Origin: an uncultured Phascolarctobacterium sp. | GTDB lineage: Bacteria > Bacillota > Negativicutes > Acidaminococcales > Acidaminococcaceae | Direction of reading: 5' to 3' | DNA length: 64,000 nt | Assembly: GCA_900544795.1 (NCBI GenBank) | Contig: UQWM01000008.1 | Location: forward strand, 1 to 64,000 | In this document: one piece after another, positions 38,470 through 45,388 of the stretch | How positions within the stretch are numbered: position 1 is the stretch's first letter | Layout: each line of letters starts with the position of its first letter | Made by a program: the position numbers and the translations under genes | The notes under the pieces: model-generated | Database searches by the model: none | What the model saw: only the letters and a program-made list of their open reading frames with translations | What the model was told of the DNA's origin: nothing

Positions 38470-38622
38470 TTTTGCAGTTGTAATATCAGTACCGACCTGC
38501 GTTTTGGTCGCCATATCAGCTGTTGCAGTTGCAATATCAGTACCGACCTGCGTCTTGGTAGCCATATCATTTGTCGCAGTTGCAATATCTTCTGCAACCT
38601 TTGTTTTCGTTGCCATATCAAC
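38470..38622 (-). repeat. Three tandem 51-base units in the adhesin stalk
   Basis: Three copies of a 17-residue unit of the form xDMATKTxVxxDIATAT. Units 2 and 3 are nearly identical at DNA level. Such repeats allow stalk length to change by recombination. Confidence 0.85.
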
Positions 38623-38770
38623 CGTTGCGGTTTCAATAGCAGTCTTAGCCTCTGCTTCCGTTATGGCATCAGTAATACCGTAGCCTGCCAAAGTAGTTGC
38701 TTTATCGGCTTTGCCTGCAAGCGCTGTATTCATAGCGTCTGCTTTGGCAAAAGTGGTGTCAGCATCAGCT

Positions 38771-41065
38771 TTAGTATAAGCATCGGTAATACCGTAGCCC
38801 CCCCAAAGTAGTTGCTTCATCAGCTTTACCCTTCAACTGGCCAAAGTTTACAGCGTCGCTATCTGCCGTGCCGTCAGCTACGCCTGTTATTTTGCCACTC
38901 ATTGCAATATTTTTGATACCTGCCAAATCGCGGCTTTGGTAGGCGGATGTATCATCGGCTTTGCCATTATCTTTAAGCTTATAATAACCAAAATTAACCT
39001 GATTTTCAGCTGTGGTTGTGCTGCCTACACCGATAGCTACGCTGTTAGTGTGCCCTGCTTGAACGTGTGATGCAGCGCCCAGTGCCGTGCCGTTTGCAGC
39101 GTAGACCTGTGCCTGGCCACCCAGTGCAGTGCCATAGTTCGCATATTTTGAAGAGTCACGATAATCACCAACCCTAGAATTAGCGCCAACTGCCGTACCT
39201 CTTTCAGAGTTATAAATTTGTGATTCATAACCAACTGCCGTTCCATATGTGTTACCGCTCACTTCACTGACCGCACCAAAAGCACTGTTATAATCACCTC
39301 TTACTGTACCATTGTAGCCGACAGCAGCCGTAAACATGCCATCGTTGGTAAGACCGATGCCAATACCAGTAGAACCAAAGCCATTTACGTTTTCACCTAT
39401 ACCTAGACCTCCTTCGCCGTAAGGATCGACAAAAAAAGTAATACCATTGATAGAGGTAATGCCTGTTAGCGAACCTTCGTTAGTAACGCTGTAGACACCG
39501 CCGTTTACGTAAGCATCATTTTCAACCCATTCCCAAGTGCCGCCCAGGTCGATTTCCTTTGTTGTATCAGTGCTGGTGATGCCCACACCATTGATAGTGC
39601 CTGCCGTGGTGATATTGCCTGTTGCGTTATCTACGCTGAAGGTTGTTGCCGCACCAACGGCTGCACTGGCTTTAGTGGCGATAGTGGTAGTGATATCGGT
39701 AAGGTCAACGCTGCTGCCGCCAAGGCTGGACAGGTCAACACCGTTGATAGTTCCGACATTGGTCAGGTTGCGGCTGGCATCTATGCCTATACCGTTGATG
39801 CTGGTAACGCCGTTCAATTCGCCGCCGGTACCATCTGTTGCGGTGTGCAGGGTGATATTTTTGATACCGTCAAGGCTGCGCAAATTGCTCCATTCGCCTG
39901 CGCCAGTTTCTGCATCGGTCACTTTCCAAGTGCCAAAGCTGACTTGATAATCTGCCGATGTTGAGCTTTTAGCACCGATAGCCGAGCTATACTCATTTGT
40001 TGCCTTAGCATTATAGCCAAAAGCACTGCTATAGCTGGCGTCTGCCGTTGTACCACCACCAAAGGCGATACTATTATCAACCATTGCCTTAGCACCAGTG
40101 CCAAAGGCAATGCTTCCCATGCCTAGTGCCTGTGCAGCATTGCCAAAAGCACTGCTTGCTATGCCTGTTGCCCTTGCAGTATAACCAAAAGCACTGCTAC
40201 TATCTGCTCCTGCTCTTGCATTATAACCAAAAGCCGTTGCATGTTTTGCATCTGTACTCGATGCAGTGGTATAGTTTGCCCCTACACCGAAGGCCATGCT
40301 TTTAGCACCATCACCTGACATAGAGTCAGGCCCTACTTTCAAATCCGCCCCGTTGATGCTTTTTACGCCGGTAATAGCGCCCGTGTCATTCAGTTCAAGG
40401 TCTTTAACATTCACCAAACTACGGAACAGGTCAGTCTTATAGGCATTGTCGTTAATATCTAAATCACCACTTTTATGACCAAAGCTGACCTGTTCATTCA
40501 GAGTAGTAGTACTTTGGACACCAATAGCTACGCTATAGTCAAAAGCAGCATATGCCTTAGTACCAAAAGCACTGCTCATTAATGCTTTAGCTCTGGCCTC
40601 ATTACCAAAAGCACTGCTTACCTCACCCTCAGCAAGAGTGTAATAACCAAAAGCACTGCTGTAATTTCCAATCGCATAAGCCTTATGACCAAAAGCGCTG
40701 ACAAATTCTCCACTAGTGTCAGCCCCATTGCCATAGATTGTATTATTACCAGTTTCCGTCCCATACGTGCTGATACCGCCATCGTTACTGGCGGCGCTGT
40801 AGGTGCGGGCAGCAGGCGGGGCAACAGTTACCTGTTCAGTAGTTTCGCTGCCATTGGCATCGGTATTTTCGCTGTTATTGGCTTCGGTATCTGTATCTGT
40901 ATTTTCTGTTTTATCAGTTGCGTCAGCAGCTGCTGCATCATTTGCTGACGTGGTTGTTGCAGCAGGCTGCGCTGCCCACACGGGGGCCGCATACCACACC
41001 TGCACGCTCATGGCTAATAATACTGCTGCCAGCAAACGCCTGGCCCGCATATCCCTTTTACTCAT
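38771..41065 (-). CDS. Trimeric autotransporter adhesin (YadA/Hia-like), head and neck part
   Basis: About 764 residues from ATG 41065, which has GGGAGA nine bases upstream and opens a signal peptide (RRLLAAVLLAMSVQVW, cleavage near VWAAQ). After a Thr/Asn/Glu-rich spacer, the head has many YadA_head repeats (SSAFGYNARA-type, about every 14 residues) alternating with neck and insertion modules. It is cut off at the G7 run with the tail GGLRYYRCLY and lacks stalk end and anchor. In an intact state the trimer would be exported through its own C-terminal barrel in the outer membrane. The frame is open upstream into the XRE gene. Confidence 0.9.
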   Translation of the reverse strand: MSKRDMRARRLLAAVLLAMSVQVWYAAPVWAAQPAATTTSANDAAAADATDKTENTDTDTEANNSENTDANGSETTEQVTVAPPAARTYSAASNDGGISTYGTETGNNTIYGNGADTSGEFVSAFGHKAYAIGNYSSAFGYYTLAEGEVSSAFGNEARAKALMSSAFGTKAYAAFDYSVAIGVQSTTTLNEQVSFGHKSGDLDINDNAYKTDLFRSLVNVKDLELNDTGAITGVKSINGADLKVGPDSMSGDGAKSMAFGVGANYTTASSTDAKHATAFGYNARAGADSSSAFGYTARATGIASSAFGNAAQALGMGSIAFGTGAKAMVDNSIAFGGGTTADASYSSAFGYNAKATNEYSSAIGAKSSTSADYQVSFGTWKVTDAETGAGEWSNLRSLDGIKNITLHTATDGTGGELNGVTSINGIGIDASRNLTNVGTINGVDLSSLGGSSVDLTDITTTIATKASAAVGAATTFSVDNATGNITTAGTINGVGITSTDTTKEIDLGGTWEWVENDAYVNGGVYSVTNEGSLTGITSINGITFFVDPYGEGGLGIGENVNGFGSTGIGIGLTNDGMFTAAVGYNGTVRGDYNSAFGAVSEVSGNTYGTAVGYESQIYNSERGTAVGANSRVGDYRDSSKYANYGTALGGQAQVYAANGTALGAASHVQAGHTNSVAIGVGSTTTAENQVNFGYYKLKDNGKADDTSAYQSRDLAGIKNIAMSGKITGVADGTADSDAVNFGQLKGKADEATTLGGLRYYRCLY
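38798..38804 (-). repeat. G7 tract that frameshifts the adhesin
   Basis: Minus strand ACTTTGGGGGGGCTACGG. The sister copy of this repeat unit at 38665-38715 reads ACTTTGGCAGGCTACGG, which has one base fewer at the site, so six G keeps frame and seven G breaks it. Homopolymer G runs of this size in surface genes are classic slipped-strand switches. Confidence 0.8.
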
Positions 41066-41350
41066 TGTCCATCTCCCTTTCGCTTTCCCTATCCCTGTTG
41101 TTAAGCTTGCTTTTAGCCTGCGGGGCAACGCCTTGCTGCCGCACTGTTTTTTTGGTTGCCTGCACTGGAAGATGTTGGCCATACGCATCAAAAGGCGCAG
41201 GTTTACCAGCACCCGGCCGCCTTCGATATTGCTCATATGGGTTTGGCTGATGCCCAAACCTTTAGCCAGTTCCATTTGGCTGATGTGGTTGAGGGTGCGG
41301 AACATTTTGATGTTGACGCCCACACCGCTAAGACTGCTTTCGTCGTACAT
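41058..41350 (-). CDS. XRE-family regulator preceding the adhesin, frame interrupted at an A7 run
   Basis: ATG 41350 with AGGTGA six bases before. HTH of Cro/CI type: ISQMELAKGLGISQTHMSNIEGG (given in part). In the given sequence the frame never stops and fuses directly into the adhesin. At the A7 run (41147-41153) a -1 shift, or one more A, leads to a hydrophilic tail KKTVRQQGVAPQ... ending EREMDNE with a TAA that overlaps the adhesin start as ATGAGTAA. That is the usual design of a coupled regulator-adhesin pair, so the coordinates given follow the shifted reading. Possible -1 frameshifting at A AAA AAA, a real mutation, or a base-calling error. Confidence 0.65.
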
Positions 41351-41464
41351 GGTTCACCTCGCTATCGATGGTAAAATGGTTTGATTTGTTGTTTTTACAA
41401 AGTGAAAGTTTGTATTTTTTGAAACACAAGATAAAATTTATTCATAATAGCTATATCTTCTGTT

Positions 41465-41491
41465 ATTATAGCACCGTTGTACCCCCCACAA
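41465..41491 (-). promoter_or_regulatory. G-tract promoter, copy 3 (XRE-adhesin unit)
   Basis: Minus strand TTGTGG (41486-41491), 15-base spacer containing the rest of a 6-G run (41482-41487) and TACAAC, then TATAAT (41465-41470). The shared block is GTCTTGTGGGGGG. With one G fewer than copies 1 and 2 the spacer is 15, which is short for sigma-A promoters, so this copy may be in a weak state. Confidence 0.65.
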
Positions 41492-42663
41492 GACGTGTTA
41501 AAGGGTTTTGTGTAATTTTAGGATTTCGCCGCGATACGATTGGCGCCGCGCAGCCGCCTGAAAGCGGCACTGCGGCTTGTTTTATGGCGTTTGACAAGGG
41601 GCGAAAAAATTTTTAAAATTTTTTTAATTTTCTGCTGCTTTTCCCTTCTGGGCCAGCTTTTTGTATTTGCGCACTACTTTGTTAAAGCCAATACAGGCCT
41701 AAAAAATGCCCGCAAAAGCGGGGCAATTTTTTAGGCCTGTATTGGCTTTTGTTCGACGCTGGGGTATTGCAAAGGGCGCCATACCCTAAGTGGTACCCAG
41801 CTTTTGCTGCTACAGAAATGGGGCGGCAAAGCCGCTGGCTACTAAAAAACTGGGGCGAATGAATCCAGTTTTTTGTTTTTCTATTTGATATGCAGCTTTC
41901 TTACCAAGAAAGCTGCGCAAAGAAAGTTTTTAGCACTGTCAAACTTTTCCAGTGTAATTTATTTTCCGTTTTTATTGTTCATTTCTTTTGGCGGAAAAAG
42001 AAACGAACCAATCTACAGAAGCTCATTATTCAATCGCCTCCTTCGCTGTCCGTTTTACCTCTGCATTAGTCACGGCGTTACACTTGTGACTAATGCGGTA
42101 AAAAGGCAATAAAAGCCGGCACGTCGCAGATTTTTATTTAGCTTCGCTCAACGGCGGCTCCGCGAAACTTGCCTGCTTTGCAGGCTTCGGACAAGTCACT
42201 GCGCTATCGCCTTATTCGCATCGCACATAACAAAATCGTGCTCAATGTGCCCTAGCGACCTACGTTCTACTGCTTGCGTAACTTATAAGTAACCCATAAG
42301 GTTTTAGGTTGTTTGCTGCAAACTATAGAATTGTCAACCTTATCACAGGCGGTATTTGCAAAAAATGGCGATAAAATATACTTTGTTCGGTACAGGATGG
42401 TTTTAGCGCATTTGGAACATTTGGTAGATGAGCGACAGGAGTTGCAAGAACGCGGAGAACCTGTTTGAGGTATCGGCAATACGCTATGCAAAGCATAGCG
42501 TGCTTCAATGCTTTTCACCCTACGATGCCGAGTTTTCCGGAGCGCGGGCAACGACTGAAGCGCAATCCAAATTTCCAACCGCGCGGAAGATTTTTTGCCA
42601 AGCTTTTTTCTAAAAAAAGCTTGATAAAGAATACGCAATCTTAAATCTAAACGCTAACGGCAA
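41492..42663. other. 1.2 kb noncoding, hairpin-rich region of the island
   Basis: No frame here has both a ribosome site and protein-like composition. It contains several inverted repeats: a 66-base one at 41684-41749, GCTATGCAAAGCATAGC near 42483, and CAAGCTTTTTT / AAAAAAAGCTTG at 42599-42623. Parts look like decayed intergenic or insertion-related DNA. No transposase, att site or known RNA family was recognised. Confidence 0.55.
41684..41749. repeat. 66-base near-perfect inverted repeat
   Basis: Arms of about 30 bases beginning AAAGCCAATACAGGCCT, with an inner GC core (GCCCGC / GCGGGGC) and A6/T6 flanks. It could be a strong terminator on either strand or a small MITE-like element; only one copy is in the window. 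Confidence 0.7.
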
Positions 42664-42668
42664 TAAAA

Positions 42669-42707
42669 AAACAGCAGCTACCCTGCTATGCAGGACGGCT
42701 GCTGTTT
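42669..42707 (-). terminator. Minus-strand terminator beyond the toxin locus
   Basis: AAACAGCAGC / GCTGCTGTTT with an inner CCTGC / GCAGG hairpin, then TTTTTTTATT on the minus strand. Would stop read-through of the toxin transcript. Confidence 0.75.
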
Positions 42708-42734
42708 GAATTTGCTTGACAAATAAGGTATAAT
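42706..42734 (+). promoter_or_regulatory. Promoter of the antitoxin RNA
   Basis: TTGAAT (42706-42711), 17-base spacer, TATAAT (42729-42734). Confidence 0.75.
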
Positions 42735-42740
42735 ATACAC

Positions 42741-42835
42741 AAAGAGATAGCTTGATGTGTGAGATCGTCAGCTCTCTCCCCTGTTTTTAGTCACTGAAAG
42801 AAAGGCTGCTCGGTCACCACCGAAGTGGCCTTATT
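42741..42835 (+). ncRNA. Predicted antisense antitoxin RNA
   Basis: Starts just after the 42706-42734 promoter and runs toward the toxin gene, ending at the shared hairpin 42802-42832. It is complementary to the 3' untranslated part of the toxin mRNA, the layout of known type I systems such as TxpA/RatA and Fst. Its 5' end (AGAGATAGCTTGATG) is repeated, inverted, at the 5' end of the toxin mRNA. No experiment supports it; ends are predicted. Confidence 0.65.
42802..42832. terminator. Shared terminator hairpin of toxin and antitoxin RNAs
   Basis: AAGGC / GCCTT outer stem with CGGT / ACCG inner stem; T-rich tails on both strands (TTATTTCATTTT on plus, TCTTTC on minus). Confidence 0.65.
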
Positions 42836-42840
42836 TCATT

Positions 42841-42924
42841 TTAGCGCTTATGCGTTAGTGAAATAATGAATACTACCAGCGTTGCGAAACCTATCATTAG
42901 CGATAATGTTTCAAACATCGTCAT
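42841..42924 (-). CDS. Putative holin-like type I toxin, 27 residues
   Basis: ATG 42924 with GGAGGT eight bases upstream encodes MTMFETLSLMIGFATLV followed by VFIISLTHKR. One membrane helix with a short charged tail and the MT-x-(Y/F)-E-(A/T)-L-x-LMI-x-FA opening are the pattern of the putative holin-like toxin (Hol_Tox) family. Such peptides insert in the inner membrane and are controlled by antisense RNA. The mRNA's 5' end (42964-42978) can pair with its own 3' end (42743-42757), 14 of 15 bases, suggesting a translationally inactive fold. Confidence 0.8.
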   Translation of the reverse strand: MTMFETLSLMIGFATLVVFIISLTHKR

Positions 42925-42984
42925 AGTATCCACCTCCATTCATAGCGAAGGAGGAACCGACTTCATCAAACTATCTCTGGCTAT

Positions 42985-43013
42985 AGTATAGCACTTTGCA
43001 TACAAGTTTACAA
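42985..43013 (-). promoter_or_regulatory. Promoter of the toxin mRNA
   Basis: Minus strand TTGTAA (43008-43013), 17-base spacer, TATACT (42985-42990); start site about 50 bases before the toxin start codon. Confidence 0.65.
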
Positions 43014-43079
43014 ACAAACATTCGCTTTTTATTTAAAGAAAAATTATTTTTGACCCGGCAGTTATGGCCGGGTCTTTTT

Positions 43080-43289
43080 TTATTCACACCTATTGCCGAC
43101 GATTATAAGCAGTTGAAAGTCCAGCACCTGCCCCAGACGAGTGAGGACGGCGACGGTGGTGCTTACTTCGCCCCGCTCGATGCAGCCGTAGTGTTTGGCC
43201 GAAAGCCCGATGGATTCGGCGACTTGCTCTTGGGTAAGTTTTTTGTGCTGACGGGCGCTTTTGATTTGGGCGCCGATGTATTTTTGCAT
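43080..43289 (-). CDS. XRE-family transcriptional regulator (small)
   Basis: 69 residues from ATG 43289, preceded by GGGAGGGG. The whole protein is an HTH domain: SARQHKKLTQEQVAESIGL, then HYGCIERGEVSTTVAVLTRL. Divergent from the sigma-factor gene; two palindromes lie between them, so it probably represses itself and the sigma gene. Confidence 0.88.
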   Translation of the reverse strand: MQKYIGAQIKSARQHKKLTQEQVAESIGLSAKHYGCIERGEVSTTVAVLTRLGQVLDFQLLIIVGNRCE

Positions 43290-43302
43290 GGTATCCCCTC
43301 CC

Positions 43303-43319
43303 GCCACTATTTTAGTGGC
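43303..43319. promoter_or_regulatory. Inverted repeat before the XRE gene
   Basis: GCCACT, ATTTT, AGTGGC; 14 bases upstream of the XRE start codon. Candidate operator. Confidence 0.5.
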
Positions 43320-43388
43320 AAAGGGTGGATGCTGAACACCTGATTGTATGGGGTGTTAATTTTTTTGATACGGGAGTAGACTATTTTT

Positions 43389-43402
43389 CATCACGCGTGA
43401 TG
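43389..43402. promoter_or_regulatory. Perfect 14-base palindrome before the sigma-factor gene
   Basis: CATCACGCGTGATG, 42 bases before the sigma-factor start and 100 bases before the divergent XRE start. Candidate operator for a dimeric regulator. Confidence 0.6.
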
Positions 43403-43443
43403 TTTTACAGTATAGCCCGCTATCATAAAAAACGAAAGAACTG

Positions 43444-44052
43444 ATGAGTATAAAAACTGGAGCGAAGGAGGCTGCCACTGCGCAGCCCGATAATTTGAGA
43501 TTGTTGATAGCAGCCGCACAGGGCGGCGATAAGCAGGCGCTTTTGCAGCTGTGCGAAAACTTTAGCCCGCTTTTAAAAAGCGAAGCCCGACGCGAGATGT
43601 TTTATAAGTCGCTGGGCAGGGATGCGGAAGGAATAGCTGTGCTGGCTTTTATTGAGCTGGTGCTTAAATATGGCGACGATGATTTTATAAATTGGCCGGG
43701 CTATGCCCGCTGCAAGGTGCATTTTGCGCTGTTTGACGCTATGGAAAAGCAGGGCGAAATTTGGGAGCATGAGGCGGCTGTGGATGCGGACTGCGAGGAG
43801 GGTGCGGCGCTGCTGGACGAGTGCGGGCTGAACGCCGGTCAGTTGGACGATTTGACGCAGCTTTTGCTTTCGCTGGAGCTGGGCGAGGCGCTGGCGCAGC
43901 TGCCGGGCATACAGCGGCAGGTTTTACAGCTGCTGTTTGTGCAGGATCTGAAGCCTGCAGAAGCTGCACGGCGGCTGGGCTGTACGGTGCGCAATGTTAC
44001 CAAGCACCGGGCGAAGGGGCTGGATAAAATACGACAGCTTTTGGACCGTTAA
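43444..44052 (+). CDS. Sigma-70 family RNA polymerase sigma factor (small, TcdR/ECF-size)
   Basis: 202 residues. N-terminal half resembles sigma region 2 (LLIAAAQGGDKQALLQLCENF and FYKSLGRDAEGIAVLAFIEL); C-terminal region 4 HTH is clear: LPGIQRQVLQLLFVQDLKPA, then ARRLGCTVRNVTKHRAKGL. This size and layout match alternative sigma factors of the ECF or TcdR/UviA type that switch on a few accessory genes. Target promoters are unknown; the flanking XRE gene and the unknown pair at 44134-45243 are candidates. GC-richer than the neighbouring noncoding DNA. Confidence 0.85.
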   Translation: MSIKTGAKEAATAQPDNLRLLIAAAQGGDKQALLQLCENFSPLLKSEARREMFYKSLGRDAEGIAVLAFIELVLKYGDDDFINWPGYARCKVHFALFDAMEKQGEIWEHEAAVDADCEEGAALLDECGLNAGQLDDLTQLLLSLELGEALAQLPGIQRQVLQLLFVQDLKPAEAARRLGCTVRNVTKHRAKGLDKIRQLLDR

Positions 44053-44066
44053 GTATCAAGCAAATA

Positions 44067-44103
44067 AAAGCAGACATTCACTAAACGTGAATGTCTGCTT
44101 TTT
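44067..44103. terminator. Terminator between the sigma-factor gene and the converging unknown gene
   Basis: AAAGCAGACATTCA / TGAATGTCTGCTTT stem followed by TTTT on plus; A-rich side gives a tail on minus. Confidence 0.88.
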
Positions 44104-44133
44104 TATTTAGACAACTACAACATTGCTTACTTA

Positions 44134-44862
44134 TTAAGGCAATGCTATTGATAATTCAGACGCTCCCGCACCTGTACCGTCTTTTACCCAACTGTTGGCT
44201 TTGATAGTATGGTGCGTTATGCCTCTGGTAAAATCGTAAAGCCAGATGACGCTTGGTGTACATAAAATATTTACTGCGGCTTCTCTGTTTCTTATGCTTA
44301 ATCCTACCTCAAATTCAAAACTAAAACCGCCATAAGAAGCCGGTCTGGGGTTTACAGGCCTGGCAGGACTTAAAAACCCGACATGCGGCAACTGAACATC
44401 CCACACAGCTTTATTTTGGCCGCAAAAACAGGCATTTTGGCTGATGATCTGTACATCTGATGCGGTAAAAGCTGTGCTGCCATTAAAGTTTACCATACCG
44501 CTGCTGCTGGCGCTGCCTGTCCCAGCAAGCAGCGTGCCAGTTGTCTCACTGTGCGTACCAACTGTCGTTACCGGCTCAACAGCGTGCCAGTCGCCTTGGG
44601 CACCATCAACAGCAAATTCCAGCCGCATATTCTTTGCATAATATCCTACTGACAGCCAGTTTGGGGTTGGCCGATAATGCGGCCTGTCGTTATGATATAT
44701 ACTGTGAGACATGATGCCCTTGATTTTATAAGGGCCTGCTTCTGTATGCGTTATCTCAAAATCGACAACCGCTTTAACAGCCTGCTGATTTTCATATACA
44801 GTACCTGGATGCTCATGTTCTTCTTGTCCGTTACCTATAAAAACCAAATTAACTTTGCTCAT
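44134..44862 (-). CDS. Unknown protein, 242 residues
   Basis: Starts MSKVNLVFIGNGQEEHEHPG with AAGGAG before the ATG. No signal peptide and no family I recognise. It is rich in Gly, Ser, Thr and aromatic residues and looks beta-stranded; a middle stretch (TVGTHSETTGTLLAGTGSAS, then MVNFNGSTAF) is low-complexity Ser/Thr/Gly with alternating hydrophobics, reminiscent of membrane-inserting hairpins of beta-pore-forming proteins or of phage structural proteins. That likeness is weak. Follows the unknown 45243 gene by 16 bases, likely one operon. Confidence 0.6.
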   Translation of the reverse strand: MSKVNLVFIGNGQEEHEHPGTVYENQQAVKAVVDFEITHTEAGPYKIKGIMSHSIYHNDRPHYRPTPNWLSVGYYAKNMRLEFAVDGAQGDWHAVEPVTTVGTHSETTGTLLAGTGSASSSGMVNFNGSTAFTASDVQIISQNACFCGQNKAVWDVQLPHVGFLSPARPVNPRPASYGGFSFEFEVGLSIRNREAAVNILCTPSVIWLYDFTRGITHHTIKANSWVKDGTGAGASELSIALP

Positions 44863-44878
44863 TTACTATCACTCCTTC

Positions 44879-45243
44879 TTAACAATCCAATTTTTTCTCG
44901 TTCAATTCAGTGATCAGAAACTCAGCATAATTTTTGCGTCTAAAATGCAGCTTAACTTTCAAGCCCACATTTAAGGGTTCGTCAGAAGCCTCGCTTTTGA
45001 TGCGGCTTGCAGAAACCTTATAAAAGGATTTTTCACTAAACTGTTCTGTATCAAATAAACTGCTTCCTGTTTCACCGCCTTCGCAAACCAGATAGTTACC
45101 TAAAACAAGTTCGTTTTTCTCTCTGTCGTTGATGATGTAGATCACCGCAGTAAGAGGAATTGGTTTTTTATTTGTTTTGACAGTACCTTCATAAAATTCG
45201 CCTATTTTGTATTCTCCGCAGTATTTTTTTCGATCGCCTGCAT
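44879..45243 (-). CDS. Unknown protein, about 121 residues, frame interrupted at an A7 run
   Basis: ATG 45243 has GGGAG eight bases upstream but stops after 13 codons (MQAIEKNTAENTK). One base of shift at the A7 run 45224-45230 opens a frame (YCGEYKIGEFYEGTVKTNKK, then IPLTAVIYIINDREKNELVL) that runs to 44879 and ends EFLITELNEKKLDC. Without the shift the only start is an internal GTG at 45145 with no good ribosome site. I therefore annotate one gene with a -1 frameshift or a missing A. Function unknown; sits before the 44862 gene. Confidence 0.55.
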
Positions 45244-45270
45244 AAATAACACTCCCTTTTCAATATTGAT

Positions 45271-45295
45271 TAAGTAAGATGCGCATTTTTACTTA
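45271..45295. promoter_or_regulatory. Palindrome upstream of the unknown gene pair
   Basis: TAAGTAA and TTACTTA arms around a TGCGCA centre, 28 bases before the start codon at 45243. Candidate operator; no clear sigma-A promoter accompanies it. Confidence 0.55.
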
Positions 45296-45353
45296 CATAT
45301 ATGGTAACGCTGTTTTTATCCACTATGGTAAAAGTTATCTGGGCTAAAACACA

Positions 45354-45388
45354 AAAAGACCCTTTCAGTTAGACTGAAAGGGTCTTTT
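45354..45388 (-). terminator. rplS terminator
   Basis: AAAAGACCCTTTCAG / CTGAAAGGGTCTTTT stem 28 bases after the rplS stop, with TTTTTGTGTTTT on the minus strand. Confidence 0.9.

Larger units (their letters stand above)
37558..38820 (-). pseudogene. Distal stalk of the trimeric autotransporter, out of frame
   Basis: Coiled-coil stalk and neck repeats of a YadA/Hia-type adhesin (GKADKATTLAGYGITDA; three 17-residue DMATKTQVGTDIATAT units; two FAGGVTA-SFTV modules). It is separated from the head region by a G7 run at 38798-38804; with six G the two frames join as ATTLGGYGITDAYTKADAD. The natural start codon offered by the frame (38820) lies inside the other frame and has no ribosome site. The end is abrupt: after GGVSIASGEVDGVD comes foreign sequence and a stop. 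The C-terminal YadA anchor barrel (about 70 residues) is absent. Confidence 0.85.

Noticed and set aside
38470..38622. Regular direct repeats, CRISPR-like at first sight
   Set aside because: They are in-frame 17-residue protein repeats of the adhesin stalk with no unique spacers; no cas genes nearby.
41065..41350. A true regulator-adhesin fusion protein
   Set aside because: The adhesin has its own ribosome site and signal peptide at 41065, and the shifted regulator frame ends exactly there, so two coupled genes fit better.
42267..42638. 123-codon minus-strand frame in the noncoding part of the island
   Set aside because: Basic, Arg/Ser/Lys-rich composition, no ribosome site and it crosses several palindromes; looks like chance.
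41492..42663. An insertion sequence in the hairpin-rich region
   Set aside because: No transposase frame, no paired terminal inverted repeats around a gene and no target duplication were found.
42716..42734. TTGACA at 42716-42721 as the -35 of the antitoxin promoter
   Set aside because: It is only 7 bases from the TATAAT; TTGAAT at 42706-42711 has the correct 17-base spacing.
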